Shown here one piece after another: positions 18,798 through 26,319 of a DNA stretch of 26,319 nt. Origin of the DNA: Paramarasmius palmivorus (taxonomy: Eukaryota; Basidiomycota; Agaricomycetes; Agaricales; Marasmiaceae); the NCBI GenBank assembly GCA_037176845.1, contig JAYKXP010000327.1:1-26319 (forward strand). Reading direction: 5' to 3'. The notes under the pieces were generated by a model. The model was not told where the DNA came from. It saw nothing but the letters and a program-made list of their open reading frames with translations, and ran no database searches. Made by a program: the position numbers and the translations under genes. Within the stretch, counting starts at the first letter, position 1, and each line of letters starts with the position of its first letter.

Positions 18798-20631
18798 ATG
18801 GCATTTGATGGTGAGTGATTCTGTTAAATCTGTTCTCATTTCCGCTACACGATGATCTGAGTGCGTAAGCCTATCGAAGGGCCGGCCTCAGACTACGCGT
18901 GAAAGCGGTTTCTTTCAAGCCCATTCACGATGATTTGGGCGCGTAAGCCTATCAAAAGGCCGGCCTCAAACTACGCGTGAGCTGCTCTCCTTGAGGGCTT
19001 TTGGTGCTTTGTTTGACGTTTATTCCTGTTGTATCTCATCAGCGCCTTTGCGTTTGCTAAAGCGCAGCTTCTAGCTTCGAACCTGAGGGCAATGCGGTTT
19101 CGTTCCTTCGACCTCAAGGCCGCTCTGCAAAGCGAGAACGCGTGCAGAGCAGAAAAAGAAAGCGTAGGCGACTACCTGGATGAGGAGCTGGTCCTTGAGC
19201 ACGAGATAAGCTTGGAATCTTCTGGTCCGCACGTGTTGAAAGTCTCCGAGAGCTCAGCCCAGGCTGAGCCGGGGTCTTCTCCACCCCATCTGACTGCACG
19301 CCAGCGGAGAAATCGAAGGAAGACGGAGCTGAAGAGAGAGAGAAGAAGGGAGGGAGCTAGGCAGCGGGACGAGCACGTCGAGATTGCAGGGTATGCGCTA
19401 GCTTGTGCTCAGGAAGCAAGGCCTTACTCGCTGGATGATTTCGATGCCGCCTCTCTTCCCATATCGAATCCTGGCTGGGTAGGCAAGGGGGATCTGCCCA
19501 AGGAGGATTTGTCATCAATCAAAAACCTCAGGCTCTTCAACTGGAAAGGAAGGTAGGCGCCTGCACAGCACGCGTTTTCTCTCGCTAACTTCCTGAGCTT
19601 GACAGGGACACGGTGGCATTTCTTGATCGCAAAGATCGGCTCTGGGCTTTGTTAGGCGCGCCTCCACCTCGGGCAAAGGACTGGGAAGAGGTTAATGATG
19701 GCTTGGTGGAGGCCTTTCAAAAATACGACCAATCCTCTACTTTCAGTAAGGAGGATATGCAGAACCGCCGGTCTGGTGGGGAATACGGTCTTCGAGATGA
19801 AGGCATATCCTTTGCAGGAGGGAAGACCAGGCCAGGAAACATCGCCGTTCGTGGAATCAAGAATAGGGCAGCGCTGAAGGCCTTCTCTGAAAACCGATAC
19901 CTTGGTCGAGTTTTGGGACATACAGGCCGTGAGCTAACGATCCTTTCTTCCTTCCTCCACCTTTGCTGACCCTGGAGCCAGGCCTGTACTGTACTTTTGC
20001 AAACAAGCTGGCTCGGGAAAGCCGCCGGGTTTTCGGTGAACTTCAAGACAAGTTCCCTGAGATCAGGCTTCCTTCCCATCCAAGCATTGGTGGCAACTAC
20101 TGGGCTGCAAGGTGCTTGAACTCAGCTGGGCGTGCAAAGTCAGCTAGGGTGATAACCAAAGCTCATGCTGACTATGGCAACTGGGCTCCAAACTGGTGCT
20201 GTGTCACGGCGGTAGGGAAGTTTGATCCTGATAAAGGCGGGCATCTTGTATTCTGGAACGTGGGCTTGGCCATCCGATTTCCCCCAGGGTGTAGCGTGTT
20301 GTTTCCATCGGCTCTGGTCACTCATTCCAACATGCCTATCCAGCCAGGGGAAACCAGATACTCCATAGTCCAGTATTCGCCTGGGGGCCTGTTTAGATGG
20401 GTGTATAACGGGCACATGACGGATGAGGATTTCTTCAGCTCTGCTAGTGAAGAGGACCTCAGGAGATGGTCAGAGGACAAGGCTGGAAGATGGAAGGATG
20501 GCCTGAGGTTGTTCACCAAGTGGCAGGAGCTGCTTAAGGGTGATTACAAAGGCGAGGAGCTTGGAGATTTGAGTGAGCTTAGTGAGCTTGAGGAGGACTT
20601 GGAAAGGCCTGCAAAGCGAAGAAGGAAGTAG
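18798..20631 (+). CDS. TET/JBP-like 2-oxoglutarate/Fe(II) dioxygenase
   Basis: Proposed exons 18798-18810, 19075-19552, 19606-19928 and 19982-20631 give 487 residues with consistent phases. The first exon is tentative and the ATG at 19092 is an alternative start. The N-terminal part is charged and basic (TARQRRNRRK), followed by a conserved-looking NLRLFNWKGR. The catalytic domain lies in the last exon: Fe(II) ligands in KAHADYGNW (His at 20164, Asp at 20170) and THSNMP (His at 20323), the 2-oxoglutarate-binding Arg in GETRYS (20356), plus GKFDPDKGGHLVFWN, IRFPPGCSVLFPSALV and GGLFRWVYNG. These match the fungal branch of the TET/JBP family, whose members oxidise 5-methylcytosine or thymine in DNA. 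All key residues are present, so activity is plausible; the exact substrate cannot be read from sequence. The tail is Glu-rich and ends KRRRK. It neighbours two KDZ transposases, a pairing known from mushroom genomes. Confidence 0.85.
18849..18980 (+). repeat. 54-bp direct repeat inside the first intron of the dioxygenase gene
   Basis: Two 54-base copies lie at 18849-18902 and 18927-18980, both beginning ACGATGAT and ending CTACGCGTGA, with GCGTAAGCCTATC and GGCCGGCCTCA inside. The copies differ at six positions, and every difference is a transition. They fall within the long proposed first intron or 5' leader. Confidence 0.8.
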
Positions 20632-20898
20632 TCGTTTTTATATCTTTCAGCTTATATTTTCAAAAGATTTGGAAGCGGAGGAATTAGGGCCTTTTTTTTT
20701 TTTTGAAAAAATGATAGATGTACTCACAATTAGAATACAAACACGCAGTAGCTAGTTATTGAAAATTTGGCCTTCATGACCTCTTTTACAAAGCCGCTCG
20801 CCAGGCGATGCACGTGCTCGAGCTGACCCAAACCGCGTCAAAACTAAGCGACCCTCTCTCTCTCTCTCAAACCGCTACGTTGCAGAGCATAGCCTCCC
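20632..20898. promoter_or_regulatory. Intergenic region with poly-T tract and CT microsatellite
   Basis: Downstream of the dioxygenase gene lies a T-rich run (about 20692-20704), fitting a transcript 3' end. Upstream of the next gene a CTCTCTCTCTCTC run (about 20862-20876) lies about 25 bases before its ATG, consistent with a fungal pyrimidine-rich promoter or leader. No gene is seen. Confidence 0.5.
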
Positions 20899-21932
20899 AT
20901 GCCGTCCAGCAGCCAGCGAAAACGCGCTCCTAAATCCAACTCCAAGTCTTCCAAGTCTAAAGGCAAGAAAGACAAAAGTGCAAAAGGTAAAGGGAAAGCT
21001 CCAGCCGGCACCACGCGTAAGTCGTCGTCTGGCTCCGCATCTTCTACCTCTACCGCGCCTGCCCCCGACTCTTCTACCGCATCTACCCCTGGCCCTTCTA
21101 CTTCCTCTACCCCCAACGCTTCTACTTCAGCATCTCTTGCTGGCACTGGCGACGCTTCGAGCAAGAAGCGTGGCAAAAAGACAGATTGGCCAGCAGCAGA
21201 AGAGGCAGTTCTTCGCAAGCACCTTCCTGCCTACAACGCTTGGGGAACCCATAGCAAAGCCCCGTTTTGGGCGAAGTTTTTCTCGGAGTGGTTTGATGCC
21301 TTTCCTCACTACCGACCTACTGGCGATGATGACGGTAGTGAGGAAGATGAGGAGGATGAAAACCTCGAGGGTGAAGAAGTCGGTGGCGCGGCTGCTGGCA
21401 AAGACGCCTGCACTGCCGAGGATGGCCCGATGACCTCCAGCCTTGTGCCTGATGCTGCTGGTGCTATGAGCAGCTCGGAGAGTGCTGGTGAGCTATCTTG
21501 CTCTTCTGCCCCTCCAACAATCGATGCGCTCTCTTCTACCGCCGGCAGTAACGGCTCTGCGTCTGCACCAGGTGAAGGTGCCGAGTCCGCATCTGGAGCC
21601 CAGCCAACCGAAGCAGCCCTTCCCGGGCAGCCTGCGGCAAAAGCTCCTATCCGTTGCCCAGGTTTCGAAGGGGTGATGACGGTGAGGCGATGGAAAAGAA
21701 TGAAAAAGGTATGTTTATGCAGGCTGTGTTGAGAGCAAAGCTGACGTGCCTACAGAAAATAGTCAGATATTTCTATAACCACAAAAATGAGGACAAGCGT
21801 GCCGACACCACTGGATGGAAACCTTACCTCCGACCATTGTCCAAGCCTACTCGGCGTCCGTGCAGGCTGCCCGTGCACAAGTTTTACATGTCCCATCCGA
21901 AATACTCCGGTAAATGTCGTGACACGTTGTGA
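20899..21932 (+). pseudogene. Truncated member of the unnamed agaric multicopy family
   Basis: The ATG at 20899 opens a Lys/Ser-rich start (KGKKDKSAKGKGK) and a Ser/Thr/Pro repeat, then a conserved-looking segment: DWPAAEEAVLRKHLPAYNAW followed by APFWAKFFSEWFDAFPHYRP. After a long Ala/Ser/Glu linker, an intron starting GTATGTTTATGC near 21710 and ending CTACAG near 21755 leads to KIVRYFYNHKNED, LSKPTRRP and HKFYMSHPKYSGK. The frame stops five residues later (TGA at 21930). Related agaric proteins, as I remember them, continue for hundreds of residues, so this one is cut short. The cut coincides with the start of the ORF-poor, repeat-rich block at about 21,915, so an insertion probably removed the 3' part. 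The gene at 2,214-5,987 seems to belong to the same family but keeps mainly the middle and C-terminal parts. Confidence 0.6.
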
Positions 21933-24140
21933 GGCTTATAAAACGCTTGTGAACGAGCGAAATAATATGCCAAGTTGTGCGAGCGGGGTTCGACGTTGTC
22001 AAAGGATCCGTACAATCGACACAAGAAATCAACTAGCACACTAGTTGAACGTCTACTAATAACTAGGGACACAGGGAAGTGTACGAGCGATGAATGAAAA
22101 CAATGTAATATGATAATAAAGTCTTGATATGATCAAGGGACAACGCGAGCCAACCTATAAACCTATCTATAACTATTCCTATACGTTCCTATGACGCAAA
22201 AATAACCTATCGAACCCAACAAGGGTAAAGACCTATTGTTCCTATGAAGGCTATGGTTGTTACACTAGTCGAACTAGCACGACAAACAAAGGCACTGATT
22301 ACACTAGTCGAACTAGCACGACAATCAGGCCACACTATAAGCTAGTGGGGTTCCACACTAAGCTTAAACGACACTGGTGGGGCTCCACACCAAGTGAAAA
22401 GAGGGATCTAGTGGGGCTCCACACTAGTCCAGAAACAATCAATCCTATGCAAGAGACTAGACGCGCTAGCTCTGTCCTATGGGTATCTCAAAGTTTCTAA
22501 TTTCACGACTCTAGTTCAATATAGAGAAGGGCTTTTCAAGGTTTTATTTTCTATAGTTATTGTTCTAAGCACACGTAGCCTCTATGGTCAACGATTAGAA
22601 GTCAAAAACTTTGCTATTGAGCTCTAGGGTACGTATATAGCGGGGAAGGTAATTGCTTGAGAGCTTCCTAGGGGGAAACCTGCTGCTTATATACCTGCGA
22701 GCGTACATATTTTACATATAAGTGAAAGTGGACACGATAAAGTAATAGTAACTATGCAAGAAACGAGAACGAGGAGAGGATTCTGTCCAATATGAAGTAA
22801 GTATCTACCAGAAAAGGAGGTTTGGAATTATGGGGTCGGAATTCGACATTATTTTGCAGGACTGCGAGTCATTTACTTTTTGGTTGCTAGGAAGTGGCGC
22901 GCGGGGCGCTGTTCCGCATGGTGCGTTTCGGATATCGGTGCTTGAGGACATAGTTATTCCGCTCGGAACTTGCTAGGAGTCCGATCTCGACCGAAACGCT
23001 TCGGATTTCGTATCGAGGAAGGTAGGCTCTCTATGCCCTCGTAGTTCTATATTATATTTTCTATGTCCTAGGGGACAGTCCTGGCACAGAATCCTATTGT
23101 TCCCTGGTTATAGGACTATATGTCCCGATCACTAGTGTCTGCAAACTAGCAGTAGGATCCCAACTCGATGCCCGAGGGATATTCCGATCGATATGTGAAA
23201 GCTGTTAAGCCCCAATATGGTCCTCGTATCGATGACCCCGGTTACTCGGACTTTTCTAATCCTGGTAAACTCTGCTCTCGAAGGTGACTCGCACCTCCAG
23301 CTTCTACCGTATTTGGTATATAGCTCTGATTCGTCCCCTAGGGTCCTTCTACGCTGTGGTAGTTGGTCCTCGTTCACTATCCCATTCTAATGTTCCATAG
23401 CGCGAGTATAGTGTGTAGCCATATGACCCTACTAGGAAGTCTACCATGTACAGTAGCATGTCCTCGTAAGGTTCCAGCCTGGTAATAGGAGGTATAGATA
23501 CGGTCTACAGGTTTCGGACGGCGTATCCTAGCGCAATATATTGGGCTAACGACGACATCAACGTTCTATGCTGTGCGCGCATGCTAGTATTCACTACGCA
23601 GTGCATTTGCCTATCTTATCTTCGTCATATTGCGCACTACTAGGTTCCTAGTAGTGCTACCAAGTCCATATAGTACTTAGTCGATTGTACTAGTTCGATT
23701 CTGAACACAACAATTAGTGTCAAAATGACTGTTTTTCAGCGATTTCGTTCTGGTACCCTCACATCTCCCCCAAACCAAAAGATCTAGACCGTCCTCGGTC
23801 TGGAATAGTTCATATGAACTTCTTTCTGGGTGTATTCGAGATGCGCGCGGTCAGTTTACTCTGTCCGCGTTATGTCCGATCAGTTGATGCCGGGGTTATC
23901 AAACCTCCTCGAGCGTCAATCATCTTCCATATTGATCTTATGACCAAATAGACCTCCGAGCGCTTCCCTCGCGCCAAAGCTGGTAATCCCTCGTCTAATT
24001 TCGATGTCCTAGGACATTTTCTTCATAGGAGAACGGCCAGGTATAGCTATTCCAGGGTCATCGAACTTCTGCCGGTGACTGCCGGTTTCATGACTCAGCT
24101 TCCGTGATGTGATTGAATAGAAGCAGGATTCTCGGAATGT
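21915..24140. mobile_element. ORF-poor repeat-rich block, possible LTR-type remnant
   Basis: About 2.2 kb without a supported gene, AT-richer than its neighbours. It begins TGTCGTGACACGTTG at 21915, right where the upstream gene is broken. A possible far edge is CTGAACACAACA near 23,712, followed by ATTAGTGTCAAAATG, which may be a decayed primer-binding site. TG...CA ends, dense CTAG-type words and short internal repeats fit a long terminal repeat. No gag, protease, reverse transcriptase or integrase sequence is seen, and no second copy lies in the window, so a solo LTR is the most that can be suggested. Confidence 0.35.
22260..22426 (+). repeat. Two nested short direct-repeat sets
   Basis: A 26-base string (TTACACTAGTCGAACTAGCA continuing CGACAA) occurs exactly twice, at 22260-22285 and 22299-22324. 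It is followed by three copies of CTAGTGGGGYTCCACACTA at 22342, 22374 (as CTGGTGGGGCTCCACACCA) and 22408. Such packed repeats are typical of a regulatory or terminal region of a mobile element. Confidence 0.8.
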
Positions 24141-24279
24141 GATATATAGCTTTTCACAAAGTTCAACCAAGTTCAAATCCTTTCTTTCTTTTCCCCCACC
24201 ATCACCGTTTCTACGAGCCGCATCCAGGTGCGTTTCCCGGTCGTTTCCTGTCGTTTTCTTTCTAATTTTCTTCTTCTAG
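24141..24279 (+). promoter_or_regulatory. Promoter-like leader with 5' UTR intron
   Basis: A TATA-like GATATATAGC at 24141 is followed by a pyrimidine-rich run (TTTCTTTCTTTTCCCCCACC at 24181). A well-formed 52-base intron (24228-24279, GTGCGT to TTCTAG) has a TCTAAT branch-like site and ends one base before the ATG at 24281. This arrangement indicates that the decayed gene downstream once had its own promoter. Confidence 0.5.
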
Positions 24280-24280
24280 G

Positions 24281-26170
24281 ATGCCCACACCCATTCGAAA
24301 TCCTTTCGCGCCACCTCCAGCACCTCAGCCTAAACCTCGAAAGCTCAAGACTAAACGCGAGGAGCGGAGCCTTGGTGAGATGTTCCTATGGATAAAATCT
24401 GATGAGCAGCAGCTCGCGATGTACGAACGAGCAAAAGCCTTGGTTAAGGCATTCCTGTATATCACGACTTGTCTTCGGGAAGGAAGCCCGAGTTCATCCC
24501 CACCGAACATTCGGTGCGCAAACTCTTGGTGGCTCAGAGGGACAACATCGTGCGTTGTAATTCTTCTATTTATTCTGATGGCTAACCGTTCTTTCTTAGC
24601 ACGAATATCACAAACTCTGTACGGACGTAGGGATCGCGGATTCAACATCCCCAAGTCCTACATGAGCGTTCGCTCCAAAATTTGCCAGTTAATCAACATG
24701 GCCGTCGACGCCAAGGTTATTTTCGAGAAAGGGAATTTTCCTCCTGGTTGCCGAGTAATAGAGTAGTACGCGCCAAGAGACCATCGAACGGTGTCAAGAC
24801 ATTCAGGTGCGCAGCTCTTGTAGATATCTTCTGGGTTTTTATTTTCTAATCATTTTTCTCTTTCTTGGGATTTCGATTTTCCACTTTCCTTGCCACCCAG
24901 TTCGTCCGAAAGTCAAGACTCCTCCGCCAATCGCTTCTTCCTCCGAAAGGACCCCAAACGCACAGAAGCCAAGTTTATGGTCTCGGATATTAGCGATTCC
25001 GAGCCTAAACTCCCATACTGCTCGAAAATTCAGATTCAAGAGGATGTCGTTTGTTTAGCGATGAGACAGCTATGAGAGGCCGAGCACGCTGGAGTGGAGG
25101 GAGACGACAAAGTCATATGGCGGGGATTGGTCAACGGAGGTGGACAGGAGGGTTAACCCCTGTTAGCTCCTCCAAGACCTCCTTGCGTCCGCTTGTGAGG
25201 GTTTTCTTTTATCAGCCCTGCTTCATATGACCAATTTCTTCCTAGCGATCGCCCCTTCTCCTTGGCCACTGTTACCACTCGAATAAGCCATCAACCAGCC
25301 TTCCCAAAGGCAAGGGCAACAAGGACAAGGCTTGAGCGCGGCCGAAACCCAAAGGTAAAGACATGATCAGCCCGGACCCGCGCACCTGAACTCCAGTGGT
25401 CCGTGTAAGTCCTAGGATTCGTTGTTTTTATTCATTATGCTTATTCTTTTATTGTTCAGCGCTTGCTCAAGAAAACTTTTCCTCGAGTGGTGATTAAATG
25501 TCATCGGGGGTACTAGGTGAGTTTTCGCACTTATTTCTTCTATTTCGTAATTCATATGAGCGTTTTCTAGGTCTCCTCTTGCTGCGACAGCGTGTCACGT
25601 TTTATTCCATCCTCCGCAATCCTTATCCCGACGGAGGACGGGACGCGGTTATATGTCGCCGATGAGATTTTCTAGCGGGAGGCAGGTCTACCTTCAAGCA
25701 ACGTCCAGCGTCTACGTCTCGGTCATCTAGGCCACATCGATCGCTCCTGGAGCCGAATTTTTTCACCCAAGGTTGCGATCGATGCATCCCAAAAAGTTGG
25801 GTTGTTCTCATCGGCCGTTGGGGACACGCGGGTGTACTGGGTGCCAAGAGCACTAATCAAAGTGCTTCTTTCACTCAAGTCCCTCGAGGTAGACTCTTTT
25901 TTGGGCCTGCTCGTGATGAGCGTTGACCTCGGACCTTCAGGGCCACAACGGTAACTTTTCATATGAAATTTTCGATTTATCGTTTTCTGATAGTTTTCTT
26001 TATCCTTAGACTGGTGTGATGCAGCTCGAGGGGCTCTTGTCAAACCACTCGTCCTTGCATGGAGCCCTCGATATCGCTGTTCTTGGCTACCCAGCTCGTT
26101 TGCGCCTCAACCAACAGCTCAAGCGTCCAAGCATCCTCTTCTGCGTTCTACTAGCGATCCTTGGGTCATG
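24281..26170 (+). pseudogene. Decayed multi-exon gene, unknown function
   Basis: The ATG at 24281 begins a Pro/Lys-rich start (NPFAPPPAPQPKPRKLK) and a helical segment (LGEMFLWIKSDEQQLAMYER). A frameshift near 24450 moves coding to another frame (SSGRKPEFIPTEHSVRKL), which splices at about 24549-24599 (branch GGCTAACC). Later exon-like pieces include IERCQDIQ, SDISDSEPKLPYCSKIQIQE, RLLKKTFPRVVIKCHRG (25460-25516), ILIPTEDGTRLYVADEIF, then a fairly long REAGLPSSNVQRLRLGHLGH...SWSRIFSPKVAID stretch (25676 onward) and an exon near 26011-26169. TAG codons at 25514 (at a donor site) and 25673 lie inside an otherwise continuous frame, and TGA codons at 25073, 25333 and 25387 also fall in coding-like frames. 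Each would be CAG or CGA before a C-to-T change. I do not recognise the family; it could be one gene or two. Confidence 0.45.
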
Positions 26171-26319
26171 AAATGCGCACTTCTTCGACTGCTGCACCCG
26201 AACGAGGAGGCCCTCACAACGAGCGAAATGGTTGGTCTGTGCGTACCGCCTTGAGGGTACCCCATTCCTTCCTTCGACCTTCTGGCCGCCGGGTGTCATG
26301 GTTTTGTGGCATAGGAGCT

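Noticed and set aside
20862..20876. CT microsatellite as a noteworthy element
   Set aside because: Pyrimidine-rich runs are ordinary in fungal promoters and leaders.
25514..25675. A-to-I RNA editing of TAG stops to Trp
   Set aside because: It would not explain the TGA stops, and frameshifts are also present; C-to-T decay explains all the stops more simply.
24281..26170. Retrotransposon gag/pol following the LTR-like block
   Set aside because: The gene has its own TATA-like site, a 5' UTR intron and several spliceosomal introns, and no reverse transcriptase or integrase motifs are visible.

Overview
The window looks like an accessory, transposon-rich region of a filamentous basidiomycete, most likely an Agaricomycete. 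Short introns of about 45-60 bases with GT..AG ends and CTAAC/CTGAC-like branch sites interrupt nearly every gene. The recognisable families (two KDZ-type transposases with CxC2 cysteine clusters, a TET/JBP-like dioxygenase and an HNH-nuclease-like protein) are typical of expanded mushroom gene families. No rRNA, tRNA or CRISPR was seen. All assignments are made by eye, without database searches.

Layout. Bases 1-2,200 hold weak, broken coding traces (pseudogene at 989-1453). Bases 2,214-5,987 (+) are a decayed multi-exon gene of an unnamed agaric multicopy family, with several frame changes but a well-preserved C-terminal domain. Two KDZ transposase genes follow on the minus strand in head-to-tail order: KDZ1 (8,619-6,227), readable through every splice but missing the long C-terminal part, and KDZ2 (13,822-9,837), about full length. 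Each is followed by a cluster of short A-rich repeats. An unknown proline/serine-rich minus-strand gene lies at 15,282-14,475.

The core of interest is 15,831-20,631. It holds an HNH-nuclease-like gene (minus), a small nuclear-looking protein with two IDLT SUMO-interaction-like motifs (minus), and, divergent from the latter across about 200 bases, a TET/JBP-like 2-oxoglutarate/Fe(II) dioxygenase (+) with HxD, distal His and Arg all present. TET/JBP genes and KDZ transposons have been described as expanding together in mushroom genomes, so a cytosine-modifying enzyme, an HNH nuclease and two transposases within about 14 kb form a plausible mobile/epigenetic neighbourhood.

From 20,899 (+) comes a truncated gene that appears to belong to the same unnamed family as the 2.2-6.0 kb gene. 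It stops at the edge of a 1.8-2.2 kb ORF-poor, repeat-rich block that may be LTR-derived. The last 2 kb (24,281 onward) carry a decayed multi-exon gene whose stops are mostly explained by single C-to-T changes in Gln or Arg codons, suggesting RIP-like or deamination-type decay.
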